From a virus, in the IMG/VR virus record IMGVR_UViG_3300027833_001604, positions 1 through 64,000 of that record: 64,000 nt of DNA, one strand, 5' to 3'. Positions 49,456 to 58,185 of this stretch are shown one piece after another. The notes under the pieces are model-generated. The model was not told where the DNA came from and searched no databases. It saw nothing but the letters and a program-made list of their open reading frames with translations. Numbering within the stretch: position 1 is the stretch's first letter; each line of letters opens with the position of its first letter. A program made the translations under genes and the position numbers.

Positions 49456-49812
49456 CTAATTATTGCTACAGTTGTTAACACATACCTTAGGCGGCATGTC
49501 ACTTTTCCAACCTTCGTAGTAAACATGAGTTTGAAATATTTCATGTGCAATGATTTCTTCAAGGCTATGATGTTCTAAATTATTCCAATTTGGATCATTT
49601 TCCATTAGTGTCATTATGCGTGTATCTTCTTTTAAGTCTTTGGTATCTTTTTCTACAAGTTGACCACTACCATCTTTTTTGTATACATTTCGCATATCCC
49701 ATGCATTACTAAAGAAGCAACAAGGCCACACTATGCCTTCGGGTGTTACTTCCCAACGTCTTACATCATTGTGATAATCAATTGCTTTACATTTAATATC
49801 ACACTTAGGCAT
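49456..49812 (-). CDS. SPASM-like domain protein, C-terminal half of a split radical SAM
   Basis: A 118-residue protein. MPKCDIKCKAID and EGIVWPCCFFSNAW near the N-terminus and CVNNC at the end are SPASM-type cysteines. The text matches the C-terminal part of the protein at 43243 (RGILWPCSYIY and CNMWC). It starts inside the last codons of the 49805-50458 gene (ATGCCTAA overlap), which carries only the barrel. Either the ancestral gene was broken by a one-base change and works as two chains, or the assembly has an error. Confidence 0.8.
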   Translation of the reverse strand: MPKCDIKCKAIDYHNDVRRWEVTPEGIVWPCCFFSNAWDMRNVYKKDGSGQLVEKDTKDLKEDTRIMTLMENDPNWNNLEHHSLEEIIAHEIFQTHVYYEGWKSDMPPKVCVNNCSNN

Positions 49813-50458
49813 AATTGTAACCTATATTAATCTCATTGTCGGCACATAGTTTATCACATGCTTGCATATTTGTATCTGTAATTAATCCATAAGAACGATC
49901 ATTGTAACGGAATATAATATTAACATTCATGTCATCTGCTAGTTGTTTAGCTAATGTAACCTGTTGCCAATTCCAATCAAATATTAGATATAACCAATTA
50001 GTATTGCCACCGTTACTAGAAAATGCTTTCATATTATCAATTGCTCGGTCAAAGTCAACGCCTTCTCTATACAACCAGTTAACATCATGTGTGGCGCCAT
50101 CTATTGCAAAGTCTATCTTTAATCTTTGCTTATACTTTTGTGCAATTGTTTCATACCAATCTGGTGTGCGTAGTCCACCGTTTGTTGATATACTAACCAT
50201 TGGAGCATAATCCAATGCAGTTTGTATAAAGGTATCAACTTGTGGATGCATCATAGGATCGCCAAACTCTCCACAAAATTCAATGTCGTCAAGTTCTACA
50301 GTTTTAAGATTTGATAGTCTGCGTTTAAATACTTCTAGGTCCATGTGCTTTAATTTGACCCATTCATTCTTTTCGCCAGTTTCTTCATTGGTTCTAGCAC
50401 AACTACGACATTTGGCTTGACAATAAGTTGTAAGTGCAAAGTCAAAAGAATGTTTCAT
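49805..50458 (-). CDS. radical SAM barrel protein, N-terminal half of a split enzyme
   Basis: A 217-residue protein. TYCQAKCRSC (C13, C17, C20) is the radical SAM motif; EFCGEFGDPMMHP stands at the SAM-binding strand, with GEFGDP in place of GGEP. It lacks a C-terminal cluster domain; that lies in the next gene downstream. The protein resembles the one at 43243 (GNVGDF in the same place). It overlaps the oxygenase gene upstream by four bases. Confidence 0.85.
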   Translation of the reverse strand: MKHSFDFALTTYCQAKCRSCARTNEETGEKNEWVKLKHMDLEVFKRRLSNLKTVELDDIEFCGEFGDPMMHPQVDTFIQTALDYAPMVSISTNGGLRTPDWYETIAQKYKQRLKIDFAIDGATHDVNWLYREGVDFDRAIDNMKAFSSNGGNTNWLYLIFDWNWQQVTLAKQLADDMNVNIIFRYNDRSYGLITDTNMQACDKLCADNEINIGYNYA

Positions 50459-51090
50459 CTCTCTCGTAACCGCTCTTGTATAAATCTAATGCTATCGTCT
50501 GTTACTTGTGCATTAACTACTAACCAAATGCTATCGTGTGATGTGCTGCAATTAAATAATGTGTGTTGCTTTGTTGTATTGACTACATAACACTCGCCAT
50601 AATCAAAGTGAAGTGTGTTATTTTCTAACATGAATCTACAATGAGGTGCGTTACAATTTTCTAATGCCCATATAAGTCTAAAACTAGTTTGCTCACCCCA
50701 TACATGATCTCTATGTGGTGGAAAGTATCCACCTGGTGGTAGTCTTAGGAAGTGTGATCTAACACTCCAGTCTAACATAGGTCCTACTACTCGTTGTAAC
50801 TCAGAGCTGGTATGATATAATTCTGTAGGAACATTAAAATCTTCTTCTTGGAAGTTTGTTCCATACTCTCTATTCCATTCACCTAAACTATCTAGTGCTG
50901 GTCCTGGGCCACACTTACCACTTTCATTAATAATACACAAGCCGTGACGTTTAATCCAATCTTTGCGTGGATTATACTTTGCCCACTTGTCATCATGCAC
51001 TGAGACTTCGCCAAGCAATTTGTCTATATCAAATTCGGCGCCAATCTGATAAAAGTCACCGAACTGCGTAATTTTTGAAATATCATTCAA
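50455..51090 (-). CDS. non-haem iron oxygenase, aspartyl/asparaginyl hydroxylase-like
   Basis: A 211-residue protein. LPPGGYFPPHRDHVWG (about 115-130) has the H-x-D iron ligands, TSFRLIWAL follows, and CYVVNTTKQHTLFN (about 166-179) has the distal His. This arrangement matches aspartyl/asparaginyl beta-hydroxylase-like enzymes using 2-oxoglutarate. The neighbour is the split radical SAM. A similar oxygenase-radical SAM pair is found at 55003-56707, which suggests consecutive oxidation steps on one substrate. Confidence 0.8.
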   Translation of the reverse strand: MNDISKITQFGDFYQIGAEFDIDKLLGEVSVHDDKWAKYNPRKDWIKRHGLCIINESGKCGPGPALDSLGEWNREYGTNFQEEDFNVPTELYHTSSELQRVVGPMLDWSVRSHFLRLPPGGYFPPHRDHVWGEQTSFRLIWALENCNAPHCRFMLENNTLHFDYGECYVVNTTKQHTLFNCSTSHDSIWLVVNAQVTDDSIRFIQERLRER

Positions 51091-51099
51091 TTTGATTTC

Positions 51100-51936
51100 C
51101 TACTCGTCGTGTGTGTTGACATAGTTCTGTTTGAACGATGTCTGCGGATTCTCTCCGCCATTTACACGGTTGTTTAGATGTTTTACATATTGGACCATGT
51201 TATGATCGGAAAATGAATCTAATTTACCTTTAAACAATCCTCTAATAATACCACGCCACACATCTTTGACTCGTTGCCATCCTGTTAAGTTTCTAAGGTT
51301 ACCATAGTGATTAAAGTATTGGCATTGTCCATGATGAACATAACCAAATATTATAAATGGAACTCTAGCTACTATGTCTGCGTTGTTAAGCCAACGATAA
51401 TGTGTAAAAGGAAAATTGTCAAGGTAAGTTCTCCAACCTACTCTTGGTGATCCAAATGTATGTAATTCTTTAGGATTATATAATGCACTGTCGCCTCTGC
51501 AACGACTTGCTACTATAGTTGACATAGCTGCACCAAGTGAATGTCCACATAACCAAATGTGACGTTTTGCTTGTTCTCTAACTAGGTCTTCTTTGATTAA
51601 ATCCCATAGTTTGTCTACTTCACCTTTAAACCCACCATGCACTCTGCCCACTGTTTCTGCAACAACTGGAAATGCTCTGGCGTCTGCTTTAATATCATTG
51701 TATTGTGTTGGCTGTGTGCCTCTGCATGCAATCACTAAATCATGTTTATTCATAAAGCGATATGCTTCTGCACCATCTATGTTATAAAACTCAACAGTAG
51801 TGAATCCTAATTTCCTTGCTAGTTTTTTAACCTCACTTGCTTCATAATAAGCAATTTGGGCCAGTTCTGCAAATAATAAGGCTCGTTCATTACCTGATAG
51901 TAATTCTATTTTAGTTTTTAGTTTTGTGCTAAACAT
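51100..51936 (-). CDS. class 3 lipase
   Basis: A 278-residue alpha/beta hydrolase. IACRGTQ (about 69-75), GHSLGAA with the nucleophile Ser133, NNADIVARVP with Asp187 and SDHNM with His245 form the triad pattern of class 3 lipases. No signal peptide is present, so the enzyme would act from the cytoplasmic side, perhaps on host membrane lipids at lysis. A late box TATAAATA lies just upstream. It interrupts the radical SAM run and may be expressed separately. Confidence 0.92.
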   Translation of the reverse strand: MFSTKLKTKIELLSGNERALLFAELAQIAYYEASEVKKLARKLGFTTVEFYNIDGAEAYRFMNKHDLVIACRGTQPTQYNDIKADARAFPVVAETVGRVHGGFKGEVDKLWDLIKEDLVREQAKRHIWLCGHSLGAAMSTIVASRCRGDSALYNPKELHTFGSPRVGWRTYLDNFPFTHYRWLNNADIVARVPFIIFGYVHHGQCQYFNHYGNLRNLTGWQRVKDVWRGIIRGLFKGKLDSFSDHNMVQYVKHLNNRVNGGENPQTSFKQNYVNTHDE

Positions 51937-51944
51937 AGTTGTAT

Positions 51945-53075
51945 TTATACCTTACGTTTAGGTATCTTACTATCTGCACTTGAAACACATGCTTTTGTTG
52001 TGCATATTGTAGGTTTATCAAACAATTTAAACCCTGTTTCAATATTACCTAACGGTTGATCACCACAACTATAACTACGTTTTATACTTCCGTCTGGCTC
52101 ACGTATGATAATACCTTGGTATCCACTGTTACACATCCAGCCTTTGAAGTTATTAAACTCAAATGCATTAAAACGTTCCGCTTGGTCCATATACCATTTT
52201 TTGCCTTTAGAGTCTGTAAACTCTACTTGCATGTTCCACGGAACACTAGCATCGTTTCTACCAATAGTATACTCTGGCATTTCAAAACTTGGCTTAGGAC
52301 GTTCAACTACTCTTGCTTCTGCAGCTTTTTGTTCTGTATAACTACGCTGTGGCATTCCATTGTGTAATTTCTTTTTCATCTCAGGTGTATAACCATCTAC
52401 TACTCTACTTGCAGTTGGATCTGACTGAGGTTTTAGTGTAACGTTAATACCTTGTTTATGAAAGAACAATGCATTATCATAATATGTATCAAACAGCTCA
52501 GGCACCATAACCATGTTAATAGTTATTTGCACATCATGTTCTTGACAAAGTATTAGTTTATCTGCAAGGTCTTGCATCTTCTCTGGTGTGTCAACATGCT
52601 CGATATGTAAACTACATGTAATACTAGCTCTATGAAAATGCTTTACGTAATCAACATACGTTTCAAACCATTTCATTGGCCTACTACAATTGCTTGTCAT
52701 ATGCACACTTGTATAGTTTGTGTTATGCACATCATCTGCTAGATGTTTTAACATATCTAAGTAACCAGGATGGAATGTAGGCTCGCCTCCACTTAAACTA
52801 AAATGGAAACTATTGAATCCGTTTTGTCTTGCTTGGCGTTTTATCTCGTCTATTGTTTTTAAGTTAAGTTCAGTAGGACGATGGTCCTTGCGATCACTAC
52901 GAGCATAAGGCCAGCAATAAGAACATCTGTAGTTACAGAATCTTCCTAGTAACCAACTAACTGTAAATAAATCACGATACAATAAAGTCCGTTGACCAAC
53001 TTGAACTAAATCATCAAATGGTATTTTTGTAAAATCATAATTTGACCACTTTAAGTCGTCTGTATCATTGCTCAT
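51945..53075 (-). CDS. radical SAM protein with C-terminal SPASM-like cysteines
   Basis: A 376-residue protein. GRFCNYRCSYCWPY (C47, C51, C54) and LSGGEPTFHP (about 103-112) are the canonical motifs. The C-terminal part has GWMCNSGYQGI, SYSCGDQPLGNI and CTTKACVSS, consistent with auxiliary cluster ligands. It differs from its neighbours by a longer barrel and no N-terminal cysteine domain. It overlaps the dehydrogenase-like gene by 11 bases. Confidence 0.93.
   Translation of the reverse strand: MSNDTDDLKWSNYDFTKIPFDDLVQVGQRTLLYRDLFTVSWLLGRFCNYRCSYCWPYARSDRKDHRPTELNLKTIDEIKRQARQNGFNSFHFSLSGGEPTFHPGYLDMLKHLADDVHNTNYTSVHMTSNCSRPMKWFETYVDYVKHFHRASITCSLHIEHVDTPEKMQDLADKLILCQEHDVQITINMVMVPELFDTYYDNALFFHKQGINVTLKPQSDPTASRVVDGYTPEMKKKLHNGMPQRSYTEQKAAEARVVERPKPSFEMPEYTIGRNDASVPWNMQVEFTDSKGKKWYMDQAERFNAFEFNNFKGWMCNSGYQGIIIREPDGSIKRSYSCGDQPLGNIETGFKLFDKPTICTTKACVSSADSKIPKRKV
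51952..51959 (-). promoter_or_regulatory. T4-type late promoter box, minus strand
   Basis: The minus strand reads TATAAATAC, then AACT, then the ATG of the lipase gene. This is a full late consensus, so close to the start codon that the mRNA would be nearly leaderless. Confidence 0.5.
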
Positions 53076-53637
53076 CTTTGTTTCCTATTTGTAATGGATC
53101 CACGCTTAGTTCATTAACTGATAAATGCTCTGGCATATTAATTACGTATTCAATTAAGTCTACGGCTTCGTCTAGTGTCATTGTTTTACGTCCTGGGTGC
53201 TTGTGTGCATTGTTCTCTAATGTGCCAAATGTAACATAACTTACCTTAGGACCACCTGACCAAATGCTTTTTAGACCCATTGCATTGCTTGTGCTACGTA
53301 GGGCCTTCTTTTCTTGTTGATAAAGCCAATCGCTACCCTTTGTAGCTCTGTCAGTTGTGGAGCCTAAATTAACTATATGTAGTCGTTTAAGGTGTCTTAA
53401 AGCGTCTTTATAGACTACATCTAGCACCAGTGTTTGATTGAAGCGCCATAATGCACTAGAGTTAATAAAAACGTCAAAGTTAAGAGCCTTTTCTGCAAGC
53501 TTCTCTCTATAGCCATTTTCAGTTAAATCGTAGCCCCATGTAGTTCTACCAACAAATACTGTATCAGGCCATCTTTTGGCAATAGCACTTGCTAAACCTT
53601 TTTCTGGATTACCTGTGCATAGTATTGTTTTAGACAT
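53065..53637 (-). CDS. short-chain dehydrogenase/reductase-like protein
   Basis: A 190-residue protein; I use the ATG at 53637, which overlaps the preceding gene by eight bases, and reject a longer frame starting inside it. TILCTGNPEKGLASAIAKRW is a variant Rossmann entry loop, FINSSALW stands for the NAG strand, and YQQEKKALR supplies the Y-x-x-x-K pair. It is shorter than typical SDRs (about 250). It could oxidise or reduce an intermediate of the surrounding radical SAM cluster. Confidence 0.7.
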   Translation of the reverse strand: MSKTILCTGNPEKGLASAIAKRWPDTVFVGRTTWGYDLTENGYREKLAEKALNFDVFINSSALWRFNQTLVLDVVYKDALRHLKRLHIVNLGSTTDRATKGSDWLYQQEKKALRSTSNAMGLKSIWSGGPKVSYVTFGTLENNAHKHPGRKTMTLDEAVDLIEYVINMPEHLSVNELSVDPLQIGNKDEQ

Positions 53638-54856
53638 CAATGTATCCTTCAAACTCAGGACATGCTTCAAGTAGTTTACCACGTTGCAGTTCATCCATTT
53701 TGAGATTGTAATCAACAAACTGTTGCCATAAATCTTCGTGCCAATCTTCAGCTGTCATATACTTTAGTGTGTCCATTACTTTAGGCCACTTTTGGTATGG
53801 TAGTAAATTTAATGCTGCTTTTTCTTTTAATGCCACAGGTAATACACGTATGTTCATACAATCTGGATGATTAAGAATATTAAGATACACTTGATCACCT
53901 TCCAATCCACGTGACTCTGCAAAGTCCAATAGTTCATGTAATGCACATATGTTAAGTGCTTGAACTGTGCAATGTATTTGAATATCTACATTATCAAACG
54001 TGCTTAATTCATCAAAGTTTTTCTCTACTTTTTCCCAACTACTTGGATAACGAATATATCTATCACGATGTCCAACTGCATCAATACTACAGTTAAGTTG
54101 CACACGTTTAAACTTACTCCAGTATTCAATCATCTTAGGTGGAATATTAGTTAGGTTAGTATTATATTTTAGTTTAATTCCACCTGCTAAATCATTTTCA
54201 ATACAATAGTCAAGTAATTTATATTGTGATGTAGCTAGTGTAGGCTCACCACCTGTTAAGTATATCTCTTGAACTGTATGTGCAATGTCTTGGAAGTTTA
54301 GCCCTGTCTTTTTAAAGTCTGGCCATTCAGTCATTACGTTCATAAACTTTAAAGTCTCACCTGTAAGTTCTACTGGTGGATCTAATTTCGCTGTTGGAAC
54401 TACTGCATTCCAATCTTTAACCCACATGCTACTTGCCCAAGGATTACACATTCTGCATTTTAAATTACATAGGTTGCCTAAACGTAAATCAACATAACGC
54501 ACATCCACTGGAATCTTAGTATCTACTTTAACATCATCTGTCCACCACTTTTCATTAAAGCCTGCACGTGGGCTACGAATGCCTGCGTCTTCTTCACGGA
54601 AACAACGAACACACATCTCTGGCTTTTCACCATTGAGAAACTCTTCTCTGATTTTTGTGTATGTAGGACTGTTCCATACTTCTTCTAAGTCATGTTTATA
54701 AATTTTAAACGGCTTGTCTGTTTCAGGGTTTACAATTTGATTTGTATTAGGATTACTGTTACAACACACCCTAAAGCTACCCGCAGCATTTGTTGCCACA
54801 TGCATAAACGGTAGCACACAAAATGTCTTACTTGGTAATGGTTTATCTGTTTTCAT
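53630..54856 (-). CDS. radical SAM protein with N-terminal twitch/SPASM-like domain
   Basis: A 408-residue protein. FCVLPFMHV (C13), RVCCN (C31, C32) and CVRC (C82, C85) make the N-terminal cluster domain; GNLCNLKCRMCNPW (C130, C134, C137) is the radical SAM motif and LTGGEPTLA the GGE motif. The layout is nearly that of the protein at 59940, so the two are paralogues. A 38-residue peptide gene precedes it by two bases. Confidence 0.93.
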   Translation of the reverse strand: MKTDKPLPSKTFCVLPFMHVATNAAGSFRVCCNSNPNTNQIVNPETDKPFKIYKHDLEEVWNSPTYTKIREEFLNGEKPEMCVRCFREEDAGIRSPRAGFNEKWWTDDVKVDTKIPVDVRYVDLRLGNLCNLKCRMCNPWASSMWVKDWNAVVPTAKLDPPVELTGETLKFMNVMTEWPDFKKTGLNFQDIAHTVQEIYLTGGEPTLATSQYKLLDYCIENDLAGGIKLKYNTNLTNIPPKMIEYWSKFKRVQLNCSIDAVGHRDRYIRYPSSWEKVEKNFDELSTFDNVDIQIHCTVQALNICALHELLDFAESRGLEGDQVYLNILNHPDCMNIRVLPVALKEKAALNLLPYQKWPKVMDTLKYMTAEDWHEDLWQQFVDYNLKMDELQRGKLLEACPEFEGYIDV

Positions 54857-54858
54857 TA

Positions 54859-54975
54859 TTATTCTCGTTTTGATAGTTTGGATTGTTTGTTTTTACCTGA
54901 CAGGTAACGGACCTCATCTGGCTCTCCAAACAGTTTTGTCCACCACTTTGTGATTAAGGCTTCCAGTTTTTTCAT
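54859..54975 (-). CDS. small peptide gene between two radical SAM genes, 38 aa
   Basis: A short frame, MKKLEALITKWWTKLFGEPD then VRYLSGKNKQSKLSKRE. It lies two bases before one radical SAM gene and 27 bases after another, with a late-type box upstream. A paired Trp and Lys-rich tail is of interest because some radical SAM enzymes link Trp and Lys in small peptides. A peptide substrate role is conjecture; it may just be a small protein. Confidence 0.5.
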   Translation of the reverse strand: MKKLEALITKWWTKLFGEPDEVRYLSGKNKQSKLSKRE

Positions 54976-54994
54976 ATGTTTCTCATAACGTTAC

Positions 54995-55001
54995 TATTTA
55001 T
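54995..55001 (-). promoter_or_regulatory. possible late promoter box, minus strand
   Basis: The minus strand reads ATAAATAGT about 20 bases before the 38-residue gene. It matches the late core but not the TATAAATA first base. It could start an internal mRNA for the radical SAM genes downstream. Confidence 0.35.
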
Positions 55002-55002
55002 T

Positions 55003-55974
55003 TTAAATAAAGTCTTGGTAGTTAGTACCATGTATCTCATCCATAATTTCGCTTTGTTCTATTAATATCTTTCTTAGTATTCCATCTTGCATTGCGTCAG
55101 GCGACATAAATGCTGGTTTTATTACAGGAGTTGATTGAAAGTAGTTTATTTTATTACTGTCACACCAATCTATTATTTCATCTAAGTTGTTTCTATTAAA
55201 CACCATAGGAAGTATAGTCACAGTCATATGTGTGTTCTTAGGTTTTTGCTTATTAAATATAACAGCATTTTCACTAGTTGTCAACCAGCTAGAACCAGGG
55301 CGTATGTATTCATAACGTTCACCTACTGCTTCTATGCTTATGTTTATTTCTACTCTTCTAAACTTCTCAAACAAATGATTCCATGCTGTCATGTCATAGC
55401 TTCCATTTGTTATTAAGTGTAATTCAATTGCAGATGCAACATCTTCGTCAATTAGACGTTGTATTATTTTCTTTACTTGTGGTATCATAAATGGTTCACC
55501 ACCTGTAAATTTTACAATCTTTGCATCTAACATAAGATGACTGAACTCTACTGCCTGCTTTGCCCAACGTGTATTAGGTTTATTATCATATTGCTTAGAC
55601 CAATTTTTATCTTGGTTATCTCTAACTATATTTGCCCATGTGCTACTGCTTGTCATATTACACATTCTACAAGCAAAATTACAAGTGTTGTTTATCTTTA
55701 AATCCCAATGCTTAATTCCTACTTCGTTTTCAAATTGCTTGTTATATGTTGTGCGTAAACTATCTCCTGTGAGTTCTTCACTTAGTTTACATTCAGCACA
55801 TTCATCTAGCCATTCAGTTTCACTACGCTTTCCCCATTCAGCATGACGTGTTTGCCAGTCGTCGGTCCAGAACAGGTTTTGTGTTCCTTGTTTTACTTCA
55901 AATGCACAACATGGCCTTACTGCTCCAGTAGGTCCTATTGTTACACCGTTTTTAAATATCGAACATCTTGGCAT
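55003..55974 (-). CDS. radical SAM protein with N-terminal twitch/SPASM-like domain
   Basis: A 323-residue protein, the shortest of its type. C4, PCC (C22, C23) and CAEC (C59, C62) form the N-terminal cluster domain, CNFACRMC (C98, C102, C105) binds the SAM cluster and FTGGEPFMIP is the GGE motif. The C-terminus is shorter than in paralogues. It overlaps the upstream oxygenase by 23 bases, so the two are strongly coupled. Confidence 0.92.
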   Translation of the reverse strand: MPRCSIFKNGVTIGPTGAVRPCCAFEVKQGTQNLFWTDDWQTRHAEWGKRSETEWLDECAECKLSEELTGDSLRTTYNKQFENEVGIKHWDLKINNTCNFACRMCNMTSSSTWANIVRDNQDKNWSKQYDNKPNTRWAKQAVEFSHLMLDAKIVKFTGGEPFMIPQVKKIIQRLIDEDVASAIELHLITNGSYDMTAWNHLFEKFRRVEINISIEAVGERYEYIRPGSSWLTTSENAVIFNKQKPKNTHMTVTILPMVFNRNNLDEIIDWCDSNKINYFQSTPVIKPAFMSPDAMQDGILRKILIEQSEIMDEIHGTNYQDFI

Positions 55975-56707
55975 AATTTTTGTTTACTATTCTCTTAAAA
56001 TCGTCAGTTGGTCCACCATCGAATATCATATGTATACGTGGCTCTTCGCTACGATTCCATACTGCATGATAATGGCCAGTGTTAATCTTCATTGCCAGTC
56101 CAGGCTCAAATGGCATAGTGCCGTAATCTTGTATAACTAGTTTGCACCCATCTGGATTATTAATGGCTACATTAGTTGCACCTAGTCCTGTCATTCGTTC
56201 TCTGTCTTGATGTGGTCTAATCCAACCGCCTGGTAGTAGTGCCATAAATCTAACACGACTAAAGTTTTCGTATAGCATTTCATCTTGCATCCATTCTTTA
56301 GTAATTGGTGTAAATTTACTAATGTCTGTCCAGTCACTTAATTCATGTTCTGCTTCGTCTGGCATTCCGTAATCTTCTGGACAATTAGTATGCACACTAC
56401 TCATACCATGCACACATAAACTTAACCAGCCACCGCCGCTGTTTGCTCTGTGTAAACTAAAGCATTCAGTTTCTAGCAAGTGTATTGCTTCTGCATGTAT
56501 TTCTTTCCATGGCACATTAATATCTGGTAATGCTACCCATGGGACTCTTGTGTTATCACCAACGTCATTTAAATCTTCTGGTATAATTTGTTCTTTGTCA
56601 GCACTACCGGGCGAGCGTTGTGAATGTTTACGTTCGTTAGCGTAGAACCACTCCTTTGACTCTTCGTCAATTTCTTCCCAATATGCTAAACGTTTATAAT
56701 CTTTCAT
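55952..56707 (-). CDS. non-haem iron oxygenase, aspartyl/asparaginyl hydroxylase-like
   Basis: A 251-residue protein. LLPGGWIRPHQDRERMTG (about 163-180) holds the H-x-D ligands, GCKLVIQDYG a core strand and INTGHYHAVWNRSEEPRIHMIFDGG (cited in parts, about 208-232) the distal His and the Arg for 2-oxoglutarate. It is the second such enzyme next to a radical SAM gene. Its start overlaps the stop of the long unknown gene by one base. Confidence 0.82.
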   Translation of the reverse strand: MKDYKRLAYWEEIDEESKEWFYANERKHSQRSPGSADKEQIIPEDLNDVGDNTRVPWVALPDINVPWKEIHAEAIHLLETECFSLHRANSGGGWLSLCVHGMSSVHTNCPEDYGMPDEAEHELSDWTDISKFTPITKEWMQDEMLYENFSRVRFMALLPGGWIRPHQDRERMTGLGATNVAINNPDGCKLVIQDYGTMPFEPGLAMKINTGHYHAVWNRSEEPRIHMIFDGGPTDDFKRIVNKNYAKMFDI

Positions 56708-58185
56708 TATATTATTCCTGGTAACAATCTCATGTTTTGATACTCGTAGTATTCACCACCTGGTGTATCACCTGAGAAATATATAGTTTTGTTATTTTGC
56801 AATAACTCGTTGAATAGATCAACGAATGCCGCTTGTGCATTAAAGTTTGGTGAGTTAATATAATTGATTTCATATTGCCAGATATTACTTAGTTGTAACA
56901 ATGCTATACGATCTTTTCCAATTAGACTTGATAAACGTTTCCATTCTTTTACTATGTCAATTTTAATAAATTGATGATCCAGTGTTCTAATAAAATCCCA
57001 ATGCTCTAACCAATCTTCTTCGCTGTCATAACTTTCAATAAAGGCTAATGCATTTTCTTTGTCATACCAGATAAACTCATCACTTGGTAATCCCAAGTCA
57101 GTAATCACATGGAAGTTATCTTTATAGAACTTATCAAAGTCTAATCCATCCCAATGTTTTAATAGATGTTCTGTCCAGCCAATACCAAACGGACTAAAGT
57201 CTGTCCATAATATACGCTTGAGTGTATCACGTTGATGACTGATGTGCTTAAACTGATGTAACCCACTACACGGAACTACAAGTGTATCAATGCCCAGTGG
57301 GTCACCACCTGGAACATGTTCTGTATTAGTAACATACATAATATGTGTGTCCATTACTTTATATTGAAATAGTTCACGCTTGTCATCATTTACTAAATTA
57401 TATCCGTAACTACGACTTTCGTCAAGGCTAAGTCTTGTGTTAAAGTCATAATCAAAAAACCATTCTTTTGTAAATTCTAAATCATCTTCTACATAGCAAC
57501 ATATCTTATGATTACGTATATCGTAATCTAAGTTATGTATTGTTAAACCATTTAAAAATGCTAACGGAAATAACGTATTAAAAAAGTCATCATTAAAATC
57601 TTCTGGCTTATCAATTATTTCGCTGTCACCGTCAAACACTGCATCTTTGGCAGATACCCATGTAGGGGTGTAGTTATCATGCATATGTTCAGTTGATGAT
57701 CTATAGCTTGGATGTTGTTGTAACTGATCACCAATATTCTCTAAACTTTCAAACTGTGATAATAAAGGTTCAAATGCTTTAAGGTTAAGAACAATGCATT
57801 GCTCATGCCACTTAGGAGCCTGTCCTACATAGTCTATAATATGACCAGCTGCTAACCAATCAGTTTTGTTCCACTTGTTATCTATTGCATTTATTACTTC
57901 CTCGTCAAACTCTGTTTCGCCTGGCCAATTCCCATCAAACCAAATCACAGCATTTTGATATCCAAGAATACATAGATGTCTAATAGCATCTCCAAAAAAT
58001 CCTTCACGATATCTATCACAATGCAAGAAAGAATATTCTGTGCTGTTGTTAATATTGATTTGCATAAGTTTTTTTAGTTTGCCTGCATAAGCATCTTCTT
58101 CTTTTAAAGCAGGATGCAATACTTCATTGAAGAACACATGAACTATCTTATTATCTTTTAACTCTGGTTTTATTTTTAAATACAT
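56707..58185 (-). CDS. large protein of unknown family, paralogue of next
   Basis: A 492-residue protein. Landmarks are LCILGYQNAVIWFDGNWPGE (about 79-98), MYVTNTEHVPGGDPLGID (about 283) and a C-terminal TLKRILWTDFSPFGIGWTEH then KHWDG. The next protein shares WFEGVWPDT, VNTEPSSP and TIKHWNGEDFPKW at matching places. The two are probably glycan- or nucleotide-related enzymes of one fold, but I cannot name it. The C-terminal half of the protein at 38425, fused there to an oxygenase, looks distantly related. Tight coupling to the oxygenase suggests a common substrate. Confidence 0.6.
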   Translation of the reverse strand: MYLKIKPELKDNKIVHVFFNEVLHPALKEEDAYAGKLKKLMQININNSTEYSFLHCDRYREGFFGDAIRHLCILGYQNAVIWFDGNWPGETEFDEEVINAIDNKWNKTDWLAAGHIIDYVGQAPKWHEQCIVLNLKAFEPLLSQFESLENIGDQLQQHPSYRSSTEHMHDNYTPTWVSAKDAVFDGDSEIIDKPEDFNDDFFNTLFPLAFLNGLTIHNLDYDIRNHKICCYVEDDLEFTKEWFFDYDFNTRLSLDESRSYGYNLVNDDKRELFQYKVMDTHIMYVTNTEHVPGGDPLGIDTLVVPCSGLHQFKHISHQRDTLKRILWTDFSPFGIGWTEHLLKHWDGLDFDKFYKDNFHVITDLGLPSDEFIWYDKENALAFIESYDSEEDWLEHWDFIRTLDHQFIKIDIVKEWKRLSSLIGKDRIALLQLSNIWQYEINYINSPNFNAQAAFVDLFNELLQNNKTIYFSGDTPGGEYYEYQNMRLLPGII

